Source: Desmodesmus armatus (taxonomy: Eukaryota > Chlorophyta > Chlorophyceae > Sphaeropleales > Scenedesmaceae). Taken from it: a stretch of 64,000 bases of DNA. Every line of letters starts with the position of its first letter. Position 1 is the first letter of the stretch. The notes below the pieces were generated by a model. The model made no database searches and was not told the DNA's origin. It saw only the letters and a list, made by a program, of their open reading frames with translations. Of the stretch, positions 22,801 to 33,252 are shown in pieces. The stretch is from assembly GCA_007449985.2 (NCBI GenBank), contig VIIQ02000589.1:248001-312000 (forward strand), in the 5' to 3' direction. The translations under genes and the position numbers were made by a program.

Positions 22801-25800
22801 GCCGTCCTGTCCTCTAAAAGAGTCCCCCCACACACACACACAGACCCTGTCCCCCCACTCCACCCCACCCCATCGCCCTCACCTCCGCCACGTTGACAAT
22901 GTTTGGGTGGTGCAGGCTGAGCAGCACGTTGACCTCACGCACCGACGTCTGTGGGAAGCCGTCGGGGCAGTTCTCCATCTTGAGCTTCTTCAGGGCGTAT
23001 ATCTTGCCACTGGACTTGTGCCGCGCCCTGAACACAATGCCGTACGTGCCCTCTGCACGAAGTGGTAAGAATGCAGTGCAAGGATAGTGTGTCAGTCGAG
23101 CCACAAAGGATGCGGTGCAGATCAGGCACTGGAGTGTGCTGAGTATGATGAGACATGCCACTTCTTACACACAGTCCATGTCGCCACATTGGGACACGCC
23201 TGGGGGGCGCTGTCCAAGGTACAAAAAGGCAGTTGCATGCAGGCAATGTGCTGCCACACAGCCAGTTGGTGCAGGCCGTTGACCTATTGGTCAAATCAAC
23301 TGCATGATGTCAGGCTTGAGCGTGCAGCACCAACAGGAACCAGTTGTGATTCACTCACTGGGCCCTAATTTGACATTTGACTTGTGAAACTTTCAAACTC
23401 AGTGCCCCCTGCCGCCCCCCCCCCTCCCCCGGAGCACCTGCACAGTCCATCAGTGGCTCAAGCTCAGTGCTTGCACACTCCGCTGATCCCCCCCATCCAA
23501 TGCCCATACATTCACCTGATATCCTGTTGAGTTTCTCATACTCCTCCACCTTGTTTGACTCCTCCAGCATGTTGTGGTGCAGGTCCAGCCCCTCATGCCG
23601 CAACAGCTCAGCCTCGTCAGACCCACCCTCACCACCTGAACCCTCACCATCACTGACTGCATCAAGGTCAGCACGCTCACGCCTGCACAACACAGCACAG
23701 CACGGCACAGCAACACAAGTGCGACAGCAGGGTGAGCACAGCGCATGTCAGGGGGCGCTGTCGTAAAGCATGCAGACAAAATGCAGTGTGCCCCCCCCCC
23801 CCCCCAAAGACACCACCACCAATCAACGTAACATACGCCGCCAACATGCCGCTTTGCGGCACCGTTTCCGCCAGCAAGCATAGCCTACTCAAACTGGTAC
23901 AAATCGCCCCTTTGCACACATGCACAACACCCACAAGACCTTATGCCAACCAGCCGCCCAAGTGTTTCTGCCTAGCTAATTTTTCCCCCTCGCCCCAGCT
24001 GCCTGCATGCAGATGCCACCTGTGTGTGTGAGGGCCATGCCCTAAAATGCACACCCAACACCCTCAAGCCACAACTTGTGCTAGCCAGGGCCCCTTCCTC
24101 ACCTATTGAGTTCCTCCAGCTCCTCATCAATTGCTGCCCCCACAGCCTCACCCTCTTCAACATCATCACCACCACCTGCTGCTGCCTTCTGCCCCTCCTC
24201 TTCTTCCTCTGCTGCCCACCTCGACCGACCCTGCTTCTGCTGCTGCTGCTTCTGCTGCTCCTCCTCTTCCTCCTCTTCCTGCTGCCACCGACCCTTGGGA
24301 GCACCTCCCCACCCCCACCCTTCTTCCCGCCATCCCCACTACGGCTGCTGCTTCTGCTGCGGTCGCTGCTGTGGCTCCTGCGCCGCTGCCGGCGGCTACC
24401 TCCTCCTGCTGCTGCTGCTCTGGCGACTGGTGAGCGTGAGGGTGGTCGACCTCTGCTGTCGTCAGGGCTGCTGCTAGGGCTGCGGCCTGCTCGGCTGCCA
24501 GGCCGCTGCTGCCTGCTGGTGGGGCGCGGGGGGTCCTGGGAGTGCTGCTGCTGCCTGAACTCTGAGGCCTCCCGCTGCAAACGCTCCTGCAGGGTCTCCT
24601 GCTGACTGGAGGGCCTGGTGAGGAATTTGGCAGGGATGCAGGTGAGAGAGCGGATGGCGGTGTGAGACAGAGCCGGGGCAGCTGTGTTAAGAGACACTGT
24701 GTGCTACGCAGATGATGAGCGTTGCTTGTGAAATGTGTTGCTGTTGTCTTGTTGACAAGTGGTGGCTGTGTCACTAGCTGTGGATGGATGGTGCTGTTGC
24801 CATGTGCCCCGCGGCACAAGTATGCTTGCAGCTCGTAATGACACATATCTTCCAACATAGCTCTGCTGGGTGGTCAGTACACCAGACCACCACAGCACAC
24901 CATGCACTGCTGCCGGTGCTTGTACATCATCGACAGAACAAGCAGTCAGCCCCACACCCACCTGTCGCCTCCCTGCTTTGCTGGCGAGTGCCACACGATG
25001 GGTTCGTGCTTGGGCTTTTTGCGCTGTGGCCCACCAACCTCTCCTGGCTCCGCATCATCTGAGTCCCTGCCTGCTGCTGCCGCTGCTGCTGCCTCTGCTG
25101 CCTTCCGCTTGGCAGCCTCTGCCTTGGCTGCTTCTAGCACAGAGCTGGACAGGAAGCTGCAAACAGAACAGCGGATCAACAGGGCAGTCGCACAAAAAGA
25201 GTCAGATGTGGAACAGGGCAGAGGTGCACGAAAGCACTATAGACGTCACGAGGGGTAGTGCAGTGGGAGGGTCTAGCACAGAGCTGGACAGAAAGCTGCA
25301 ACCAGGGCAGGGGCGCAGCGCAGGAACGCGACAAGACAGACAGCAACAGCATGATAAAGTCACACGGGACAGCACATTGGGACAGCCTGTGATACTGCTG
25401 CTGGACCTTGCGCAGTGCTTGTTTGTAAGCATCGCACACTGTCCTTTCTTGCTGTCTGTGTACGGCCCTGAGTTGGGCTGACAGCAGTAGCAGGACAGGT
25501 TCAGCTTCGGAGCACCCGCATGCCGATTCCACGTCACATGCTGCAGGTCAAGTTGAGCCTGAAACTGAGACACAAGTGATCGATCACAGCGCTATTGGGT
25601 TTGCACCCCAACTGGACTGAGCTTGTTGCAATGTCCACTGCTCACCTGCTGCCCAGCACGCCTCTGCCTGCTGCAGCTGGCTTGCCTGCTGCTGCTGTTG
25701 CCGCTCCTGCTGCTGCCCCTCCTGTTGCTGCTGCAGGAGGCCCCCCAGCAGGTTTGGTAGGGGTGCCCTGGCTACTGAGAGCTCCACACCCATCCCTGTT

Positions 25801-26196
25801 GTCGCCATGCTTGCTCCTGTAGTCCCTGAGGCATAAGAGCGATAGCAGCAGCACACCATAAGTGTCTATACGAGCACTCATGAACTCATGATGCAAGCAG
25901 GACAGCGAGCAGCTGCAGCTGCTGGCAGAGGCAGAGACAGCCTGGATGTATAACATGACAGCCGCTGCTGCTGGTGCTAGAGGTGGAGACAGCCTGGCTG
26001 CATGGGCTGCTGCAAGCTGGTGTCAGAGTGTGTATGTGCTCTACCTGTCACGCCCGTCTCGAGAGCCCTCTCTGCCTCTGCTCTCTCCCCTGTCCCTGCT
26101 GTGGTGTGGTCTGTCCCTATCACCGTCGCCCTCCCGCTCCCTGTCTCTGTCTCTGTCACGTCCATGCTTGCTGCCATGGGTCTTGTACCCAGACAT
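19819..26196 (-). CDS. CDK11/CDKG-type (PITSLRE-like) cyclin-dependent kinase
   Basis: Twelve exons on the minus strand: 26045-26196, 25646-25825, 24962-25156, 24103-24614, 23516-23682, 22883-23052, 22221-22313, 21782-21982, 21269-21377, 20823-20899, 20260-20465, 19819-19969; about 737 residues. The N-terminus is rich in RD and RS dipeptides ([20 protein letters not shown]), followed by an acidic/Gln tract and a kinase domain from about residue 398. Kinase motifs: [21 protein letters not shown], the cyclin-binding helix as [25 protein letters not shown]-loop YTPM, and [11 protein letters not shown]. The C-terminal tail [17 protein letters not shown] matches CDK11. CDK11/CDKG kinases with L-type cyclins act on transcription and splicing. 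Oddities: AIE in place of APE, and a one-base phase error in exon 24103-24614. All other phases agree. Confidence 0.88.
22659..22711 (-). repeat. Intronic copy of a CDK11 exon end plus donor
   Basis: On the minus strand this copies the end of exon 22883-23052: [11 protein letters not shown] followed by GTGAGG, against [11 protein letters not shown] plus GTGAGG in the parent. It sits in the next intron (22314-22882). Confidence 0.85.
22731..22764. repeat. (CAC)n microsatellite in CDK11 intron
   Basis: About eleven CAC triplets lie directly upstream, on the minus strand, of the duplicated exon end. Confidence 0.9.
25272..25303 (-). repeat. Intronic copy of a CDK11 acceptor and exon start
   Basis: 32 bases match 25133-25164 with two differences. 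The parent contains the acceptor GCAG and the exon start coding FLSSSVL at 25156. The copy lies upstream of it in the intron 25157-25645 and keeps the GCAG. Confidence 0.85.
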
Positions 26197-26793
26197 GATG
26201 CTCCAGGAACCCCGGGCTAATTTGTATTCGCTTCACCCAACTTGGAACAACAGCAGCAGCAGTGATCTACTGCGACGTCTCTGTTCTAGTTGCGGTGAGC
26301 TTGTGGTGTGTCTAGGTACCCAACATAAGCAACTCAACCGTGCAAAGGCCAGTGATGGTGGAAAAGAGAAAACAAGGCAGGCCAAAGTGTTTCCTTATGT
26401 AATCGACCAACCGAATCGCCTTCACCTGCCGTCTCCGCTGCCAAAGCGTGCCAATGTTTTGCATTGCATGTCGGCAAGCGATTGTGTGGTCGTGGGTTGC
26501 TGACAGACCTGTTTCTGCCGTCAGATCACCAAGCAGTAACCGCCACAACCCCACAGAAATACAGGCCGGCCTTTGCAAGGGTTGGGGCTCGCTTGCAGCA
26601 TCATTCCAGCAGCGCACAAGCGCTGGTCCCTCCAGCAGCACTCAGTCCCAAGCAGACCCCCGACACCAGTCGTGGTGCCCTCCTCTGTCAGCACTCCCAC
26701 CATTATCAAGAGCACCACCAACACAGGCAGCACCACCGTCAGCACCACCAGCAGTATCAACACCACCACCACCCAGTAGCAGCAGCAGCAGCC
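26197..26793. promoter_or_regulatory. Shared upstream region of divergent CDK11-like and ALG2 genes
   Basis: The two genes start 597 bp apart and point away from each other, so this gap must hold both promoters and 5' UTRs. Its ALG2 side (26690-26790) is CAC- and CAG-rich. No specific promoter element could be named. Confidence 0.5.
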
Positions 26794-28999
26794 ATGCGCA
26801 GGTGCAGGGTCGCCTTCCTGCACCCTGACCTGGGGCTGGGCGGTGCTGAGCGGCTAGTAGTGGATGCAGCAGTAGAGCTAGCACAGCAGGGCCACACTGT
26901 GGACATGTACACAGCATACTACGACCCAGAGCGCTGCTTCGACGAGACCCGCAGCGGCCTCTTTGCTGTCATAACAGCAGGCAACTGGTTCCCTCGCCAC
27001 ATCCTAGGCCGCTTCATAGCTCTGTGTGCCATCATCCGCTGCACTCTGGCAGCCCTATACCTCGCTCTACGGGTCTGGAGCGGCAACATACCGGACTATG
27101 ACGTCATTGTCGTGGATCAGGTAGCAGCAGTGGTGCCGCTGCTGAAGATGCTGCTTCCGGGCATGCGGGTGCTGTTTTACTGCCACTTTCCGGACCTGCT
27201 GCTGAGTCAGCGCAAGTCAGTGATCAAGTCGCTGTACCGCATGCCCCTGGACTACCTAGAACAGTCCAGCACAGGTAGGCTACCGCTGTTCTTCTAGCTC
27301 TCGTTCAGGTTGTATCCTGGTTCTACAGATGCAGTGTTGGGACTCAGCACCAACAGCAAATTTGGTGTTCTGTTGCAGTATGTATGTACAGGTGGAGCAG
27401 GTTATGAGCTGGTGGGCAGGGCAGGTGCAGTTGGTGGCAGCCATCTGCATGCATACACAAAACACACTCAACTTGTCTAGTTCATGCCCTGTACTGTGTG
27501 TACCAACACAATTGATTACTTGCTCGCAGGTGCAGCAGACCTCATTTTGGTCAACAGCAACTTCACAGCAGGCGTGTTTGGTGAGACCTTCAGCCGCCTG
27601 GCCAGGCAGGGGGTGCAGCCGGCCGTGCTGTATCCTGCAGTGGCCATTCCTGCTGAGGGAGAGCTGCAGGAGGCTGGCAAGGTCTGGAAAAAGGAGCTGT
27701 CGGATGAGATTGTGCAGTTCATCGGGGACAAGCCGATGTTCCTCTCCATCAACAGGTGTGATGTGATGCGATGTCAATTTCTGGAGAGGCCCAATTCAGT
27801 CATAAAACCTCAATGCAGTTTTGCAACACAACAGGCAACAGCCCAGTCACTGCATTGATGTTGGGTGCACTTGCGTAGTCTCTGCCGTTGATAAAGCACC
27901 GACGAGCAATGACGCTGCAGTGTTGGCAGCACTCACGGCGGCTGGGCCAGGCCAGCAATGCAAGCACATATGCTGCTGCAATGCTATAACATGCAGATAC
28001 CATCTTGTTCTGCAGGGTTTTGATTGGCGCCTCAGTTGCCGCCATGCACATGCATGCTCCACACCACCTGTTCATGTTGATGTTGCTGTTATCACTGACC
28101 GCGTGTGCTGCACAGGTTTGAGCGCAAGAAGGGCATTGACCTAGCCCTCAAGGCCCTCCACGAGCTGCAGCAGCGCCAGTCCAGCAGCAACGCAGTGCTG
28201 GTGGTGGCTGGTGGCTACGATGTGCGGCTGGCTGAGAACCGGGAGCACCTGACGGAGCTGCAGCAGCTGGCGCAGCAGCTGGACATCAAGCAGCGGGTGC
28301 TGTTTGTGCCATCATTCACGGACAGGTAAGGAGGGTGATGATGTCTGGCTGTGGGTGGGTGGGCGGGGGGGGTGGGGTGTGTGTGGGGCGTTGGGGGGGG
28401 GGGGCGGCGTTGGGGGGGATAGGTTAACTCACGCAGCAGCAGGAGCATTTGCGGGGGGCTGAACATTCTGTTTGGTGTTGGTGGCACTGCTGGATCTCTG
28501 ATCATAGTCCTCAGCACTTTTTGGCACCCTCACTGCCTTTGGCTGCCTGTTGTGAATGCGCCCGCTATCATTTTTATAGCTGTTGTAATCGTGCGGCCCC
28601 CTCTTGTCACTTAGGGGACCTGTGCTGTTCATGCTGCGTGTGCGGTGCTGCCATTCCATCTGCAGACAGCGCACGTTGCTGCTGGCAGCATGCAGGGCTG
28701 TGGTGTACACCCCCCAGCACGAGCACTTCGGCATCGTGCCGCTTGAAGCCATGGCCAGCAGCCGGCCGGTCATTGCAGTCAACAGCGGCGGCCCCACCGA
28801 GAGCGTGCTATCTGGCAGCACTGGGTACCTCTGTGAGCCGACAGCCGCTGCTTTTGCTGAGGCATTTCAGCAGCTGCTTGATGGTAAGGCTGCAACTAAG
28901 ATGGGGGTAACAGCTCGGCAGCATGTGGTGGAGAAGTTCTCACGGGCCAGCTTTGGGGCATCACTGAACAGCCAAGTGCAGCAGCTGGCAGCGGACTAG
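26794..28999 (+). CDS. ALG2: ALG2, alpha-1,3/1,6-mannosyltransferase
   Basis: Four exons, 26794-27274, 27530-27755, 28116-28325 and 28666-28999, join in phase to 416 residues, the same length as human ALG2. ALG2 adds the second and third mannose to the dolichol-linked oligosaccharide on the cytosolic face of the ER, the lipid precursor of N-glycans. It is a GT4-family GT-B enzyme. Visible motifs: FLHPDLGLGGAERLVVDAA at the start, YCHFPDLLLSQR, DLILVNSNFT, the nucleotide-sugar site EHFGIVPLEAMASSRPVIA with its E-x7-E pair, and GGPTESV. A hydrophobic segment lies near residue 90 (FIALCAIIRCTLAALYLAL). ATG 26794 was chosen because the conserved N-terminus follows at once; the upstream open frame is His/Gln-rich low-complexity sequence. 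Confidence 0.95.
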
Positions 29000-30312
29000 G
29001 GGGTGGGAGGTTGCCTGGGTCCCTGGCGCCAGAGGTGCCTCTTTAGGGCTTGTGACGTTTTTGTGGTTGAGTTGCGGAAGATTTTGGTTTTGCACCACCA
29101 TTGTTTTTGAGTGTTGTGAGGCTGTGCTGATCATCAGCGGCCCAGAATTTTTCTGCCTTGGATTTATAGAGGCTGAGGGAGCAGAATAGGGGCGATGATA
29201 ACCCACGACTCCCCTGACTGCTTTCACTCCTGTGCAGTTTTGTGTGTTGTCAGCATAGGGGCTGTGCTGGTCAGGAGCTTGGGGGTCCACTCATAGTGTG
29301 CGGGGATGTTCTTGTGTGTGGTGGCTGGGGTTGGCTCTCCCTCATTCTTTGAGATCCATCAATTTGGTTGGCTGGGCAGCCAGTAGGATAAACCTTTGGC
29401 AGAAACGTCCTGCACCACAGTGACTGTTTCCTGTTGCCACCGCGGTGACCCGTTCTGGATGATTGGCTGACCCCCCATGGAAGCGTAGTTGGCCTGTGGT
29501 ACGGGTTGTATGCTGCATTACTGCCATGCAGCTTTGGTGTTTTGAGTTGTGCCCAAGAGACGTTTGGCTCACATCATCAGGTCCCAAATCAAACCACAAG
29601 ATCAAAGCTGAACAGCATGCCCCCGTCTGGTGTTGTCGCACTGAGCGCCCTCAAACGTGCCACAGACGTGGTCAAACACAGTGGCCAAGTCAAATGGGGC
29701 AACAGCTTGCAGATCGCAGGGCTTGAGCAATGCTGCAGTGCATGGGTTTGCTGCAGCGAGAAAGTCAATGACCCCTCTTTGTACAGGAGTCAGCATGTCT
29801 GTACAGCCATCCACACGTGTACACATAAACAAATAAACAGCATACATTCACAACACCAGGAGCCCAGCCCAGTGCATAGCCATACAGTGCTTGGCATGAG
29901 GCCAGAGAGGTCCAGTACAGTGACAGTATTACCCCTTGCCATACCAAAGTTGGGCCAACCCAACAGCAACAACAAACAGCACTGCCAACTGTGCACACAC
30001 AAGCTGCCCGCTGCTTACTCAGCCGTGTTCAAGCTGCACGAAAAGCAACGTGCGCAAACAGCTGCTGATGCAACAGCAGCACCAGTCCTGCATAGAGCAC
30101 ACGCTGCCCACCTCAACTATGTGCCAACTTCAGCAACTGCCAACACAACTGTCACAGCCTGTTGCAGTAGCAGGGTGCCCCTCCGCCGGAAACTGCACAG
30201 GTAGCAGCTGACTGCTGCTGGTGCTTGCACGGCCACAACATTGCGGCTTTCACTACAGCACCAGCTGCTGGCAACTGCTGGTTCAGCATTGCTGAATGGT
30301 TTCCAGCCCTCA
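29000..30312. other. Convergent intergenic region
   Basis: This lies between the ends of ALG2 and the minus-strand P-loop kinase and should contain both 3' UTRs. No gene or repeat was recognised. Confidence 0.5.
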
Positions 30313-31337
30313 TCACCGCTGCCACTGTTCCAGCATGATATACATCTTGTCCAGCGGCACCCGTGCACGTTGCGCTGCGCATACAGCTGCACCGCATCTG
30401 GCGTGAAGTCCCCCACCACCTCCTCACGCACACGGTAGCCGGCAGACCAGGCCTGCTGGACGTACTTCTCGTACTGCCAGGGCTGCAGCAGACACACGAT
30501 AAGCATGGTGGGGGGAGGAGGAGGGGTGAGTGTAGACACAGGGAGTGCATCCAGCCAATGCATCAACCATCCAAGGATGTGACATTCTGAGCGCACAGAA
30601 ATTACGAATTCAGTCACAGTGTGTATTGTGAGTGTGCATGGTGGGGGGGGGGGGGTCATGGTGCAAACATGGGCAGGCAAGAGGCATGGGCCATCAGAAC
30701 TCCCAACATTGCCGCCAGTGCAAGATTGATTGAGAGCATGTGGTGCAATGGGGTGCCACCCACGGTGTGTTTGAGCTGTGGTGCTGGACTGGTAGACAAG
30801 CAGCTGAGAGTGCAGAGCAGGTCGATAGCGGGTGACGCAGTACAGGTATGCTGAGTCAGCATGCGTGAATGTGACGCAGCATGCACAACCTTCCGAACAT
30901 CCTTCCCCCCTGCCCTGCTCTTGCCCCATGCCTAGTGTCAGGCCTCAAACTCACAAACAAGCACAACTTCTCTACAACAAAGCAAACCCCATGCAAGCCC
31001 CACATTCAACTCACCTGCAGGTTTGTGTTGTCCACTATGACGGTGCCCACTCCAGCAGCCAGTGACGCACAGAACGCATCAAAGTTCTTCTGGTGATTCA
31101 CTGACAGCAGCTCAGGATTGAAAACATACTCTCCACTGACTGGGTTGCAGAAGTAGCTGTCTGTCGAGTGTATTGTGACCACTGCGTCTGCAGCACCCGC
31201 TCTGTTGCTGCTGCTGCTGCCACCAGTGCCTGCTGCTGCCCTGGCCTCTGCTGCAATTTGTGTTGCACGTGTGGATTTGCCAGACCCTGGTAGACCCCGC
31301 ATGATGTACACCACAAGAGGCGGTGGGACAGGAGCAG

Positions 31338-31369
<32 letters not shown>

Positions 31370-32488
31370 GGTTGCTGGCGGTGCTGCTGCAGCAGTAGCT
31401 GTAGCCCTGACAGCTGCTGCGACACTGCTGTGGTGGGTGAGGGGATGGTGGTTTGGCCTGCACACAACAACACAGTGGTGTCAGGACAACCATGGACTGC
31501 AGATGCAGTGTAGGTAGTGCAGAACTCAATTTAAAGCAGTCTACGCGTGAGCTCCGCCATGCTTGGGTACCCTGTGCATTGGCTCATTATGCATGCAACC
31601 TAGGCTGCTGGGACTGTAAAGGGTTCCAACTTGCAGACACACTTGCCACTGAACCCGATGCTCTCTACACAACCACACCACTGCATCACCTGTAAGGTCA
31701 ATCACTGCTGCCTTGCTGGGGGAAGCAAAAGCTCCTGGTCCTGCTGCTGCTGATGGGTCAACTGCATCGTCATCGCTTCCGAGCGTCAAGTCAATGACGC
31801 CCTCATTGTCCGCTGCTTCAGACGCTGCAGCAACTGCTGCTACTGTATGTGCATCAGATACCACAGCGGCTGCCGCCACCGTGACACTGTCACTCCGCTG
31901 CTGCTGCTGCCGTTGCTGCTGCCGGTGCCGTGCGACAGCAGCAGCATGTGCAGCAGCATCCACACTGCCAGGTTTTGGCAGCAGCCAGCAGTCATCCTTC
32001 ACCCACACAGGGGGGCTGGGGGCCCGCTGAGACGAGTTAGACCCCCTCCCCCTGCCGCCATAGCCCCTCCCTGACCCATACCCCCTGCCTGAAGAGTTAC
32101 CAGGCCCACCGAAACCCCCTCCACCAAACCTTGGACCACCTCCGTTGGGACTACCCCTGCCTGGTGTGTAGGGCCGATGGTATGGGCTGGGGCTGTTGTT
32201 GCGCCAGCCATTTGAGCTGGAGCTGTTGCTGTAGTTAGTGCTGCTGCTGCCGTTGCTGCCTCCTCCCCTCTGACCACTGCTGGGGGCACCATACCCTGGC
32301 TGGGGTGGCACTCCAGCTGGCCCACTGAAACCGCCGCCTGAGGCTTGCTGCTGATAGCTGCTTTGGTTGCCTGGGTATGTGGGCTGTGCTGGTTGTGATG
32401 CGGACCTATACCAGGGGGGCAGCATCTGCTGCTGTGGGTTGTTCTGGCTTGGGGGGTTGTTGGAGGGCCACCCCTGCTGCTGCTCCAT
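30313..32488 (-). CDS. P-loop kinase (N4BP2-like) with RGG region and SUMO-interacting motifs
   Basis: Three minus-strand exons, 31690-32488, 31015-31457 and 30313-30482, give about 470 residues. The N-terminal 150 residues are Gln/Gly/Ser-rich and end in an RGG-type tract (SGRGYGSGRGYGGRGRG). Then come two VIDLT motifs with acidic neighbours (GVIDLTLGSDDD and AAVIDLTGD), classical SUMO-interacting motifs. The C-terminal half is an AAA_33/polynucleotide-kinase-like domain: Walker A GLPGSGKST, STDSYF, VIVDNTNLQ, then VREEVVGDFTPDAVQLYAQR and RNVHG. This resembles the kinase-like domain of NEDD4-binding protein 2 and its paralogues. The expected end VPLDKMYIMLEQWQR is reached only with one extra base near 30360; without it the frame runs to 30117. 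The substrate cannot be told from the sequence. Confidence 0.78.
31341..31374. repeat. (CTG)n triplet run coding poly-Gln
   Basis: About ten CTG triplets on the plus strand read as a Gln tract of the P-loop kinase on the minus strand. The same triplet recurs at 34341-34368, 41466-41501 and 46643-46678. Confidence 0.9.
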
Positions 32489-32889
32489 GGCGCCAACTGT
32501 CTAAGGTTACTGCTGTGTCATCTGGATGTTGTAGCAGAGATAACAGGCTACAGCAAGAGTGGCTATTGAAGGGTCACTAGAAGCGATTTGCCACACCGCA
32601 CATGCGCACATGCACCTTCCGACTTAGGTCGACATGGGTCGATAAGAAGGACAGCTATTCCAAGGATATGGTTTCAGCACGGTCTACATACAGCACGGAT
32701 AGACGGTGACAAAACCCTACAGTACTGTATTTCGATCAACGGTGAACTTTGTACTTTGGTCTGCAGCAGCGCTCAAGACAGAAAACAACTGAACAAGGGG
32801 ATAGTGTGAACGGCATTCATCAACTTTTATTCTGGTTTTGACTTGCGCTGTGGTCTGTCCACCAGTGGCACCTGGTCACCAGTCTGTTG
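32489..32889. promoter_or_regulatory. Shared upstream region of P-loop kinase and NSUN6
   Basis: The two genes are divergent, with 764 bp between start codons, of which 350 are a MITE. The remaining 400 bp must carry the promoter of the P-loop kinase and probably that of NSUN6. No named motif is visible. Confidence 0.45.
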
Positions 32890-33239
32890 ACCGTAAACCC
32901 ACAAATGGGTTCGACACACAATTATTCGACACCAGGGTCCTGACAGCCCTCATCCACAAATATTTCGACGCCTCCCCGGGCTGTTGGGCGTTTTCTCCCG
33001 CAGATGCGGCCGATCGCGCGTGTGTTGAGCATCTAAAGTATGATTAACGTTTTAAGACAGCTTTAGACGGTCTGCCAGGCTCGCTGGGCCTTGCTTTCCC
33101 TAGGTTTGAGGTTCGGGTGGGTTGATCCCACAAATGTTTCGACAGTAAAGGGAGCCACGGGGCCTGGAAATTACATATTTTCGTCACTTGTCCCACTTTC
33201 AGGCCAAACCGGTGTCGAAATCATTTGTGGGTTGACGGT
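32890..33239. mobile_element. MITE-like element with inverted ends and repeated internal motif
   Basis: The ends ACCGTAAACCCACAAATG (left) and the inverse of the right end, ACCGTCAACCCACAAAT, form imperfect terminal inverted repeats of about 28 bp. The word CACAAATNNTTCGAC occurs at 32900-32915 (with one extra base), 32955-32969 and 33129-33143, and inverted at 33214-33229. No coding frame is present. ACCAGTCTG (32878-32886) and ACCAGTGTG (33240-33248) flank it and may be a diverged 9-bp target duplication, though three bases separate the left copy from the inverted repeat. This is the form of a non-autonomous DNA transposon. Confidence 0.72.
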
Positions 33240-33252
33240 ACCAGTGTGCCCT

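Noticed and set aside
24103..24614. Reading the whole CDK11 exon in the Arg/Ser frame alone
   Set aside because: That frame ends in the wrong phase and gives a nonsense continuation in the next exon, while the acidic frame leads straight into the CDK11 sequence.
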